From the NCBI GenBank assembly GCA_003342815.1, contig PTEX01000094.1, positions 2,057,745 to 2,121,744 of the forward strand: a stretch of DNA of 64,000 nt. Direction: 5' to 3'. The position numbers and the translations under genes are program-made. The notes below the pieces were generated by a model. That model saw nothing but the letters and a program-made list of their open reading frames with translations, ran no database searches and was not told where the DNA came from. The stretch comes from Eudromia elegans (taxonomy: Eukaryota; Chordata; Aves; Tinamiformes; Tinamidae). This document shows, one piece after another, positions 51,271 to 62,400 of the stretch (positions within the stretch are counted from its first letter, which is position 1; each line of letters opens with the position of its first letter).

Positions 51271-51331
51271 TCAGAATCGTAGAAAACAGGTCTGAGAGGG
51301 ACCACAGAAGCCACCCAGCCCAGGCTAACTG
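51271..51331 (-). mobile_element. Old CR1-type 3' end (minus strand)
   Basis: TCAGAATCGTAGAAAACAGG followed by TCTGAGAGGGACCACAGAAGCCACCCAGCCCA parallels the reverse complement of CR1 3' ends ('agaatcatagaatcac..gctggaagggacc..aggtcatctagtccaacc'). Only about 60 bp can be aligned by eye. It is much older than the three young copies. Confidence 0.45.
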
Positions 51332-53689
51332 TGGGGTCAGCTCTAACCAAGTTACCGTTTGCAGCTGGTAGGAGGTTCTGCACTCCTGTCCTGTGTGTGT
51401 CCTGTGCCGGTATTTAGCTTTCGGTATCATTAAGTAAGTTTTCCTAGTGGCTAATATATTCCTTCTGCAGTGCAACTTAAGGCAATTCTTGTTTATCTCT
51501 TTGGACATGGACAATATATCCAAAGACACTTATCAGAACTTCTCTTTAAATAGCACTTTTCTGCATGAAACCGCCCCAGTTTCCTTTTTCCTTTTTCCCC
51601 CCTTTTTTTTTAATATATGTATATAAATAGATCTTTTAATTTACATGTGTTTGCTATCACTCCTGGACAAGTCTGGCACAGAATTGCTGATGAAACACTT
51701 AAGAAACCCACCTGGAAGGTGGGGAATTAGCTGTACTGTCATACTCAATGTGTCATACTCATTGTCAAGCCAGGGTGGAGCAGTCTGTTTTCCTGTATTT
51801 ATAACAATGTTGGCACTGCTGGTACCAGAAGGTTATCTTAACTTTCTTTATCTGACCTTAATCTGAACATTATTCTTAGGAGTGGGATGGATTTTGCTTT
51901 CTGGACAAGACTGAGATAATTTCTACTGACCTTAAAGAAGACCTGCAGTCAAAAGTGCTATGAAAATATGACAGAGTTTTACAAACAAGTCATCTTGTGT
52001 AAATACTTACCAGGCACGCTTGTGTTTTGGTATATGTCACTGTGCAGCACAACCTGAAAACAGAGCTGTCACTCCTCTTGGACAGGATCTTTGTCATATA
52101 CATAGCTCTTTGTATTGCTTCTATTTTCCTGATCCGTGAATAAGCACCTTTTCTTTCCAATTCAATTGCATCCCACCCAGGAAGCACTGCCATTAAGCAA
52201 CTATATGATTTTCCAAGTACAATACGGAAACATTGGTACACATAACCCTGGAGATTAAAAGCCTTTGAATTAGTAGACTTGGAAATCCTTCTTGCATCTG
52301 CATTAATCCAGAGTGACTTTGTTGCCTTGAAGAGCTGTTTGCTCTGGTTTCACTCTGGTGTAATGCATGACAGAATTTGACCCTGTGTAAAATGTATTTA
52401 TTGAAAGAGAGTATCGTGTTGCTCTGACATATTACATGTACTGTGATTTGGTAATCTCCCGTTTGAATTCCAGCTATATTAAGAGTAAAGTCTGTAAATA
52501 AAAGCAACATGGAGGTAGAGATAGAAACTGACCTTTAATTTGTTTGCCAGTAAACTCTTCACAGTGTATCCCAAAGGAGGCTTTCAGAGAGCTTCACAAA
52601 CATGTGTTAAGTCTCAAAGCTACACTGCAAGAAGTGTAAGAGTTCATATGAGTGAAATCAGGTATCTTTGGAAAAGAAATCCTGTAGTTCACACACAAGT
52701 TCTGATCTAATGGAAGAAATAGTACGTTAAGGTCTGTATCTGTGTCAGTTATGAAGGCAGACAAGGTGATTATAATACCCTTTCTTGGCCAAAAATCTAT
52801 GACTCAAAATCCCCATGTGGAGTTATAGGAGCACAAACCTACTGCCATTTTAAAACAGGACTTGTTGCAATTTTTCATAACACTGGGCAACTACTACAGG
52901 ACAGCCTCTTTCAGGAAAAAAGCATTTTGTACTTTCAATTTTTCAAGGAAATTTAGGTGTGTAGCTGCCTAGCTGAAGTGATTTCATGTAGGCGATTGTT
53001 TAGGATCTATAGTAGCAGTGCCAGCGGAGAAACTGATGTTAGAAATTTTGACTGTCTCCCTGAATTTTATGTGTTTAAACACTGTGTTTCACTGTTATCT
53101 GGAAAGGAAAAAAAAAAAAAAAGACATTTTGTCCTTTTTGCTGTGGAACAAAATATATTTAAATTATGCGTAATATGATGTTTCCTGTTACTTCATTAGA
53201 TCTTACACGAAGTAATGTTTCCTTGTACTCATTATGATACGGTTATGATTCACCAGAAACTGTTTTTGGCAAAGAAAGCATAAGGAGAAGGATAATGGGA
53301 AAAAAAAAAGTTATTTTAATGCAATAAAGAGCATTTATCAGCTTGCTGTTTATCAGCACAACTGTGTTTCTGTGTCCTCTTCAGGGACAACTCCTCACAA
53401 TGAATCACCAATGGCATATCTATGGTATCATAAATAAAAACTTTGCCTTGGTGTGATGCCCCATTCCTTGCTCTAGCTGTCATATTGCCGGGCATAGCTC
53501 GTAATGGAGTGATCTATTAATAAATATAACGATTAAGGTGACAACCATGATGTCACAGATGTAGGATATTGCCTAGCACAAAGATTGCCTGGAGGACAAG
53601 AAGATGTGGTAGCTGACACAATGTTATAAACACCAGGAAGAGAGGAGGCTGTTTTTGCTAGAAGTCTTTGTTGGCATCGGAGCTCCTGG
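51332..53689. other. Non-coding unique sequence
   Basis: No gene is recognised. The stretch near 52320-52400 (CTCTGGTTTCACTCTGGTGT, then GACAGAATTTGACCC) faintly resembles an ancient amniote repeat motif. The stretch 53180-53540 is conserved-element-like in texture. Neither is firm. Confidence 0.45.
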
Positions 53690-53870
53690 GTTAACCTTGG
53701 ATAATGGAATCTTTCTAATGAATCATTGAAATAGGGAAGCCTTGGCACTGCAGAGGCAAAAACAAGCTGCCACAGTTTAAGAGGGAGCTCGATCAATTTT
53801 ATGACAGGGCTGTTCTGCAGGGGTGGTGGGTTGGATTTCATGACTTTGAAAGTCCTTTCCAGGCCAGACT
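53690..53870 (+). mobile_element. Old CR1/L2-clade LINE 3' fragment
   Basis: AAGAGGGAGCTCGATCAATTTTATGA followed by GGGTGGTGGGTTGGATTTCATGACTTTGAAAGTCC and TTTCCAGGCC follows the layout of old CR1 3' regions: a degenerate ORF2 end, then 'gggttggactngatgatctttaaaggtcccttccagcc'. The octamer tail is not preserved. The copy is diverged and non-coding. Confidence 0.5.
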
Positions 53871-53945
53871 TCCCAACCTACAGCTCAGAAGTGCCCCCAA
53901 CACAGGGGACTCAGGCATAGGGATGCAGTGTGCCACATGTCCCCT

Positions 53946-53990
53946 TCTCCAGGGTCACACAGCAAAGCAGTGACGGCACAGAGATTCAGT
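53946..53990 (+). mobile_element. Short MIR/L3-like fossil
   Basis: CTCCAGGGTCACACAGCAAAGCAGTGACGGCACAGAGATTC parallels the 'cccaaggtcacacagcaagtcagtggcagagctgggatt' segment of MIR/L3-type repeats. It is only about 45 bp. It lies just after an old CR1-like fragment and could be part of one composite insertion. Confidence 0.4.
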
Positions 53991-56900
53991 TTCATAAAGG
54001 TCTGTACAAATGAAACAATCTATGGATTTTTTTTTCTTTAGCAGGAAGGAGGCAGATGGGCTTGTTGATATGGAGGGAAAGGTTTCACCATGTCATTTAC
54101 GAGTTTCATAAAATGAACATTAGGTTTGAACCTTTAAATCTCAAAAAAAAAAAAAAAGGATTTGATTCTAATACAATTCAAGGGCTAAGAAGAGTTCCCA
54201 TGTGCCTATGGAGCATTCATATAAAGCAGTGCGTATTATTAGTGCATTTTACAGGAATATCCCATAAGATTTAAATTTGGACAATAGATCGTACATAGAA
54301 ACCACCATCTGACTGTACCCTGGAAATAATACAACAGAAGAAAATCATCTTGGCAGAGGAACTACTCTGCTCTGTTCTGTGGAAATTTTCAGGGGAGCTG
54401 AAGCAATTCAGTGGAGAATAGGAGTGGTTTGCTTTTGGCCTGTGTAGGATAGAGGGAGGGTTCCAGCCCTCTTGTTCAGCCCTTGGTATCACAGATATCC
54501 CCCTTTGCTTCTCTCTTTGAAAAGCAAACAAAAAAAGTTGTTTTTTATGGTGGATGGTCTATATATGAAAGAATTCTATAGATTCAATCCTTATGTTTTT
54601 TGATTTCTAAAGGGAAAACAAAATGCACATCTCAGTTTAAGGATGCAGAGATTAGTAAATATGAAAGCAGGAGACCTTTATATTATATTGGCATTCATGT
54701 AGTGCATATGAGATTCCTCCGTGCTGAGTTACTGACAGAGTAATTGAGGACAGGGAGGCACTGAAACTGAGAGTTCAATCCAGGTAAGGATATGTGTAGT
54801 ACTAACTTCATCAGGACCTTTGATGTGTTTAGAAATAAACTTATTTCCAAATATCTTCCTAATCAAGGAAGTCCTGCTGAAGTCCTGTGTAGTTCTGCAA
54901 TGCCTTCCACAGAGCACACGAAGGAAACCAGAACTCCTAAACTGACGCAGGCTACTGTCCTTGCTCCAAATTTATCATTCCCTTGCTTTGTTAATCATTT
55001 AATTTAATCATTTAAATTAATCATTGCTTTGTTAATTTATTAAAGACCCCCAGCTTGAGAAGTTCTGGTTTGCAGATCAAGCACTGTGAGGTGTTGGTGC
55101 CTCATGATGTTTACCATGTTGGCAAGATATTAAATCAATCTAAAGTAATCTTCCTTTCTCTCATCTCAGATCAAGAAGACGTAATATACTAGTGTCATAT
55201 GACCATTATATGGAAGAAACTGAGGAGAAGAACAGTGAGAACATTGAAAGGGATCAGTAGCAGCCTTCATTTTATGATGTGCTGCCGTTCCCAGAGTTGG
55301 TAGCATATTCCTGAACAAATATTACACCACTGCAAACCAATGTTGATTTTACTGGAACTCTGCTGGAGTAAACCTGCTAAGAACAGGACCAGAGAGAGTA
55401 ATCTTGAGCTGTTCACTGCTGCAACCCAAAATAATTCAGTTCTCAGCTATATTCACTTCCATAGAGTTAATTAATACTCATTCTCTTTGTTCATTTGATG
55501 CTCATCCCAGTTAGTCTTCTTTTATTCCCCTTATGAGTCTGTGTGCTTTTGTTAAGAGACAAATGCTACCTATTAATTTGTGAGCTTTCCATTTCCTTTC
55601 CAGCCTTCCCCTCTTCTCAGACTGAATGTTATCCCACCCAACACATTACTCCTTTTAGCTTTAAGCCTGAAAAATGGAACAAAGGATGGATCCTGCGCAA
55701 TAATTAGAGGGTCCAATCTGAACTGAAGCAATTGTGCCGTGTGTAATGGATTCAACACACTGCAGCACAACTTTTGCAGTATTCTGATACCAGCCATAGC
55801 AGTGGGTAGAACTGGTGGCACAGACAGGACTGATTCTCCTCTGAAGACCTGGGTAGGGTGCTGTCCAGTCTTGTTTCCCTCCATCTTTCATCTAAGAAGA
55901 GCTTTGCTTTAGAAGGTAAAATTATTGCGACATGTTATACCCACTCTGGTAATTTCTACTAGCTGACACATTGTGGGAATATGGAGCCGCTCTGCCTGTT
56001 CCCTGCACTGCTATGAATGAAGAAGGGAGATTAACAGACACAAAACAGATCAGAGTGGCAGCCTAGGGGGATCAGTAGGACTCTATGCACTCAGCAGACA
56101 TTCTGTCCAAGGCACAATTCATCCCTTAAATAAATAAAGAGCATATTTATTAGCTACAGGTTTACGTAACCCACAAAGAAACCAAGAATATGGCACTGCC
56201 TCAAGTATCTTCCTCTTTTCTTTCTTTCTTTTTAAAAAATTTGGTGTATAAAATTTGAAACAATATTAACTTTTCCAAATTAAAAAACCAAAGTGTTACC
56301 ATCAGAGAATTGCTTTTCCCCTCCTTCCTTACCCTCTTCTCTTTACTTCCACTTGCTATTTCTTCTAGAAAGTATTTTCAAAGCCTGGTCTTAGCCTTGG
56401 CTGGGATATCTTTTATCCAATGGCAGAAGGTATTTAAGACTCACTAATATTGTAATCATATTTTTCTCCAAGGTTAATGAATAAAGTTCCCATTGTTATA
56501 TTTCCCTCCTAGTGGTGTTATCTGCTTCACACACATTTCTCAGCACCACATTATTTGAACACCCCCAGCACAATTTTATAATTTTATCTTTAATAAAACA
56601 ATAACAATCAAAAAAATGAAAAAAAGAGAGAACGTTTCTCCTCTGCTGCCTGCAGGACACAGTTTGAGTTTCCAGAGTTTTAAAGCTTGCTTAAGAGGGA
56701 ACAGTTTCCACTAGATTTCAATCACATCACAGTCTTTGCACTATGTTTCCTTCTTGACTTCCTGTAATAGTTAGAAGAACATCTGTAATAATATGCTCTT
56801 GTAGAACATATTTCATTAACTGCTCTTTAGATGCTCGAACACCAAATTAATTTTACTTTTATTCCTGGAAGGTGGCAGGGATGCAGTGGGAAGAGAACGG

Positions 56901-57723
56901 AGAGCGACAGGGGCTTTTAGCATCCTTCCATTGGCTTCCGTCCTCTGATACATATTATTTCAGCTGCATCAGCTGTAATTCCTCATTGGAGGAGATGAAA
57001 GGGACACATTTATATTTATTTATGGCCCTGACACCACAGGTCAAACAACCTAATAGGTTCAAGAAAACTACTCCCTTAGCAAATAGGTAACTGAGGCAAA
57101 ATAAATCTAATGCACATGCTCACAGACCTATGGGACGTGTAATGGAAACTCTGGTTCAGTTCACCACTATAACCCCTGGGGTATCTGCTTTTCCAGAATT
57201 TTTCCAGAGCACTTCATATTCTCGGTTGCTCAAGTGGCTTCACTGAGTCTTGTTTTCACTTGAAACTGTGAGAAGTTGCTGTCAATGGGAACTGTTTGGT
57301 AGTTCAGTTCTCCCACTGCTCTCTGAAAGGGCATTGCTGTGTGTTTGTGGTTCTCAAAGTGTGTAACTCCAACTGGCTGAGAAGTGGAAGAGCTTCACAA
57401 ACACTCCTTCAGGATGAGGGTTTAGGAAGTTCAACTTGCAAAAGCACAGACTATAATTCTGTGAGGTTGGATGAGCAAAGAGAGCAGTAGGAATCAGGGA
57501 GAAAGGAATTAGATCCAGTCTAGAACTCTTTTAGTGTGATGAGACATAAATCATTATTCATTTGCTATAAGCTTGACAGACTGACTTTTCAAGGTGAATA
57601 TACAGGATGCAACCTAGCTTATATGGGATGAGATTTGTCTGACTACAAAGAGTCTACATTTGAGAAAGTGACTAAACTTCCTTTATAGTCAATGAAGAGC
57701 TGTGCAAGAAACCTCGGAAGGAT
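53991..57723. other. Non-coding unique sequence
   Basis: No gene is recognised. It contains an A/T-rich 13-bp periodic stretch near 54992-55036 (TAATCATTT-type units) and A-runs. Open frames (such as 55573-55884 minus, 103 codons) have no recognisable domain. Confidence 0.5.
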
Positions 57724-58302
57724 TCTCCAGCAGGTCAAGGGAGGTGATTCTGCCCCTCTGCTCAGCCCTGGTGAGGCCGCACCTCGAGTACTGCGTGCAG
57801 TTCTGGGCTCCCCAGTGCAGGAGGGATGTGGAGCTGCTAGAGAGAGTCCAGCGCAGGGCCACAAAGATGATTAGGGACCTGGAACATCTGCCCTATGAGG
57901 AAAGGCTGAGAGAGCTGGGCCTCTTCAGCCTGCAGAAGAGAAGACTGAGAAGGGATCTGATCAATGTTTATAAATATCTCAAGAAAGGGAGCGAGGAGGA
58001 GGGGGCTGGCCTCTTCTCAGTGGTGGCCAGTGATAGAACTAGAGGAAACGGCCACAAATTGAGGCACCAAAAGTTCCACAGGAACTTGAGGAAGAATTTC
58101 TTAACAGTGAGGGTGACAGAGCCCTGGAACAGGCTGCCCAGAGAGGTGGTGGAGTCTCCTTCTCTGGAGATCTTCCAAACCCGCCTGGACATCACCCTGT
58201 GCCACATGCTCTAGGGGACCCTGCGTGTGCAGGGGGGTTGGACTAGATGACCTCTACAGGTCCCTTCCAACCCTAGCCATTCTGTGATTCTATGATTCTA
58301 TG
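57724..58302 (+). mobile_element. CR1 LINE retrotransposon, 5'-truncated, young copy 3
   Basis: Similarity to the other copies begins at CTCCAGCAGGTCAAGGGAGG (57724) and ends with the octamers at 58302 (ATTCTGTG ATTCTATG ATTCTATG). It is the shortest of the three young copies and in the same orientation as copy 2, about 11.5 kb away. The 3' UTR (GGGTTGGACTAGATGACC, then TCCCTTCCAACCCTAGCCAT) is the same as in copies 1 and 2. Confidence 0.97.
57726..58214 (+). pseudogene. CR1 ORF2 C-terminal fragment, frame intact
   Basis: The last about 160 codons of CR1 ORF2 run open to the natural TAG at 58212-58214. Unlike the fragments in copies 1 and 2, this one carries no nonsense codon. It starts well after the RT catalytic motif, so it encodes only the C-terminal part of the protein (YCVQFWAPQ block onward). 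The open frame extends slightly upstream into flanking DNA (57702), giving an artificial start methionine. Confidence 0.95.
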
Positions 58303-59329
58303 AAGCAATTCTCTCTAGACAGGCTTAGATTCTCTTTGCTCAAGGTAGGCTTAGCCAAACGTCTTATTCCCTACATGCACAGGCTCTATTTGGCTTGATT
58401 CAGGTGGTCACTCAAAGACATGAGATGTCTGGGGGTATCATTGGCAGACATCACATGGGATTTATGGGATGTTCATGTTCTCCCGGCCTGGCAGCTGGTG
58501 GCCAGGCAGGATGTGTTTTACCCAGGACATGCAGGAGGCGGCTCTCTACCTGCTGTCTTGGCCATGCTGTGCTCATGGCTGACCCGTTTCTTTCCCACTT
58601 CCTCTGGAGCTGGCTTTGCACATAGTCCCACAGAAGTACCACAACTCCTGTCACAATTATTTCTCTGTGTGAAATGGCAAAACTTCCCTGGCAGAGAGGG
58701 GAAAAAATACCAGTGATCAGATATAATATACCACAGTGTAAATGACAACACAAATCCGGTATCTGTCAGGGAACATCCTGACAAAGAAGAAAACCTCACA
58801 GACAGAAACCAAAGCTTTCCTTTTCGAGATTTCCAGGAAATATAACTTCTTCTCTGAGGAAAGTGTTACAGATAAATTAAGTCTTAATGGAAATTATTGG
58901 AAGTATTTTGCTTTTCTTTTTTGAGCTCCTGGCATGCCCTTTCTTCCTTGGCCACATAGATATATGCATATATACACCTATGCATACATATACAGACCAC
59001 GAGGATTGCTCTCTGTATTTTATATATACTCAATACTGTCAAATAAGCAATTGATTCTGAATCTATGATGGTTAAATCATCCTCTGCTAGGAAAGGTCAT
59101 ATATTTCTACATATTTCTTTAGTCCCAAGGATCCTAAAGCATGCTGACACTTTCCATTGGATGCCTTATCACTTTTTTCTTTTAACAGCAGTATTCACGC
59201 TCTGCTGAGAGCATGGCAGAACTGCCAGTCCCATACGGGCGCACAGCAAGAAACCCTGCAGAACCTCAGGAAGGTCTTTTCGTCACTCGTATTCTTTGCT
59301 GAAGACAGGGAGGGAGCAGGTGAGAGAGC
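58303..59329. other. Non-coding unique sequence
   Basis: Overlapping frames on both strands at 58395-58799 reflect a GC-richer, stop-poor stretch and none is recognisable. A TATA/CATA-alternating stretch lies at 58955-59030. Confidence 0.5.
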
Positions 59330-59440
59330 TGGAGTTCTTCCCAAAGTCACGCCGCAGGCTATTGGCAGAGCTGAGATTGGCTTTCAGGTGTCCCTAGCAA
59401 GGGGGACATAGTTCTGGCCACCAGACCATCCTTTCTGACA
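59330..59440 (+). mobile_element. Ancient L3/MIR-type interspersed repeat fossil
   Basis: This is the clearest of the ancient repeats. TTCTTCCCAAAGTCACGCCGCAGG, then ATTGGCAGAGCTGAGATTGG, then TTTCAGGTGTCC and TCTGGCCACCAGACCATCC follow, in order and spacing, the conserved amniote series 'cttgcccaaggtcacacagcaag / agtggcagagctgggatt / aacccaggtgtcc / tctaaccactagaccat'. The 5' extent is unclear and may reach about 59270. No coding remains. Confidence 0.65.
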
Positions 59441-62400
59441 GAGCTATGTACAGCTTACATGTACCTATGTACGTTATCCTCTTGGGATTGCTAAGAAGCA
59501 GTTATTTAGTAGCACAAGGTAATAATTGTACTGCTGTTAAGAACAGAAGAATAAATCACATTTACCCAAGGGAGAAGAATATCTCATCCAACCACATTCA
59601 TTCAAGTATTTAATAAAGAAATGAGGGAACATTTAACCTAATTGTTTCAGTTGATCAAAGTAATTTCCTTCTATTTATTAATTTGTCTCAAATATCTGCA
59701 TTTCTCTCCTCTGGCAGCTCTCGCTGCTGCTGGAGTTCACAAAAGAGTTTAGATCACTCAAAACTTGCTAAGGCCCTGTTAGGCTGACAAGGCAATACAA
59801 CTGCCTTGTATTTGCCTATAATGTGTCTAGTAAAAGCTATCAAAGCCACAGAGAATTAAAATACAGTGCCCTGTAATCTAGCAGAAAGTACTGAAAATAT
59901 TCTGCCTATTAAAGAAAATGCAGAACCCATTCAAGTATGCCTCAGTCTGGTGCAGGATACATTGGGACAGACCTGACAAACCAAATGAGATATAGGTTTA
60001 GTAATGCAGTAAATCAAATGCTCACACAACAAACTGTGAGCAGGTTGGCACAGGCTGTTAATCTGCTACTGGGAATTCCTGCTTGGTGTCTGATAGCAGT
60101 CAGACTAGTGACAGAGGAGGGTGATCGTGTATCACGGGGCACACCTGGATGCATTTATGTGAACAAAAGTACCTATGGAAGATGCTATAATAATTCTCCT
60201 TGTATACATATTTAAGCCAGCCCAGGCTCTGCTGTCAGTCAGCCTGATCACCCCACTGACGATGTTATTAAAAGGTAATCTTGGTTAATCTCCCCTTTAT
60301 GTTTGCACACTTAGTCAAACAGTGTTGCAGTAGGACTGTGAGGTCTTCGAAAACGCGAGGCTGACGTACTCCTTGAAATCAGCACCTATAAGCAGACAAA
60401 AAAAGAGGAGAAGGAACATGTATTCTCTCCATCTGATTCCAAGTTGGAGCTTTAGGTCTATTAATCATGCTGAGTCTCAAAGGCTTTTCTAGCTTGTTCA
60501 TTACCTGACCCAGAGGAAAAATGATTCAGTGCTTGGCACTGACATGCCAGGGCTTATGCATTTTATTCGGAGTTCTGCAATCAATTCAAAGCACAGGTTT
60601 GAAAAAATCTCTTAGGATTAGGTACAAAGGACCAAAAACTACAGATTTCTCTTTGCAGGATTCAGCTACTAGACTGCAATCCAGACCCCAGGGACAAGTA
60701 CTTGGTCTGTGCATGCATCATTGTGAGGATAGCCTGGTGCCAGTCAAACATGAATAGCTTTTGTGTTGACTGAGTCCTTTAGAGAGAGCTAAATACTGAA
60801 GAATATGTATTAAATGCTGCCTTTCCCCAAGACTTGTTCATCCAAGCAGCATTCACCTTTGGCTGAAGGTCTCTAGCCTGTCTTTGCAAAATCATGTGCT
60901 CTTCTGATCTTTTAATAGAAGGGATTTTTGGCAGCTCCTTTCTTTATATGCTGTTTCATGGTCGAGTTCCATGTGGGAGAACAAGTATCAGTCTCAGAGT
61001 TGCCAAGAGTGATTAGAAGCTACCTTCAAGAGCAAATACAATGCACACGGATATGGGAAAGAGAAAACCTGTTTTTTTTTTCCTCTTCTTTCCTGTCTTA
61101 TGAGGAAAAAAAAAAAAAAAGTGGAATCTCCACGTTTGTAGGCATTAAACACTGGGCAAGGTGGCTCATTCCTTTTCTATTTTCCTTCTGTAGAGTAATG
61201 TAGATTTGCAGAGGACAGAAACTGGAATTTGCAGATAAGTCCATGGAAAACCTGCTAATGGTCTTCCAGGGAAGAAGTCTTCTGAGATGCTCCAGAGTAG
61301 AAAGTGGTTCAGTCTGTGGATCTGCTTAGTCCTACATGAAGTAAAGTTCAGAAATGCTGCTTACACACCTGAATGGTGAAAGCCAAGGGTAAAATAGTCT
61401 TGAGTGGAATTTAGACTTATGTTCATAAATTTTGCCTATTACCACTACCTACAATTTCCTTAGGGACAGACTCAAACCTGGGATTCAGAAATCTGTATTT
61501 ACCCATGAATTAAACTGCTTGATTTTAAGCTGACCTTAACAGACACCTATCATACATTTCAACACTAATATGATTGTGACTGAAATGAAATCAGACAGAC
61601 ACGAGTGTCCTAGTCACTACTTTTATTAACCTTGCTGCTTAAGAGCATATTTAACAGGAGACGTATGTAAAACTCATTTGATATCAAAACAGTGAAAAAG
61701 CTCCTAATATTTCACCATAACAGACATCTGCAAAGAACCACCTGCAGCATTATTAAGTTCAGAGAGAAATTAAACAGTGTGAAAAGCCACTGTGACAAAC
61801 AAAGGGAAGGAGATATTGATTGTGCTGTGTGTTTTCCTTGCTAAAAGGAAATGAACCCATCTCGGAGAATCTAATTTCTCTGATCACACAGATGCAGAAA
61901 GGGAATCACAAGGCGCTGCAGTGCATTTGAGAGTTGTAACCAAGGATAATCTTCATTACAGAACAAATATACTCACTAAGCTCTGCCTATCAGGTCCAGG
62001 CCTTAGGGTGAAACTTGCCTGTCTTCTGTGGTGCACAGCGACCTCATACACAGGGACATTCCAGCTAACACTTTCCAGGATGGGGGAGCTTGTTTAGAGC
62101 TCATCCCAGGTGTTAAATTGGGATATTAAACCGTCTATTCAGAGACAAATACCTCCACTTCTTCCATAGCCTGCTTGCAGTAAAATAAAATAGAATAAAA
62201 AGTGCCAGGGAACATAGGCACTTCAGCTCAGTTGTCCACCTTTTGCTGGAATAGTTCCTAGCACAATTTTAGCCCAAACCAGCCAGCAGTCTCCCAGAGA
62301 GTCCTTGAGCCAAGCACAAACCAAGAACAATTTCTGGTGGATAATCTGGAGCGCTTTCTCACCAGACTGTTTTTTCAGAGACTGTCAGAGCTGTCACCCA

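Noticed and set aside
52320-52400. Resemblance to an ancient amniote repeat motif (ACTCTGGTGTAAT...CAGAATTTGACCC)
   Set aside because: The match is short and isolated. It needs a profile search before it can be called.
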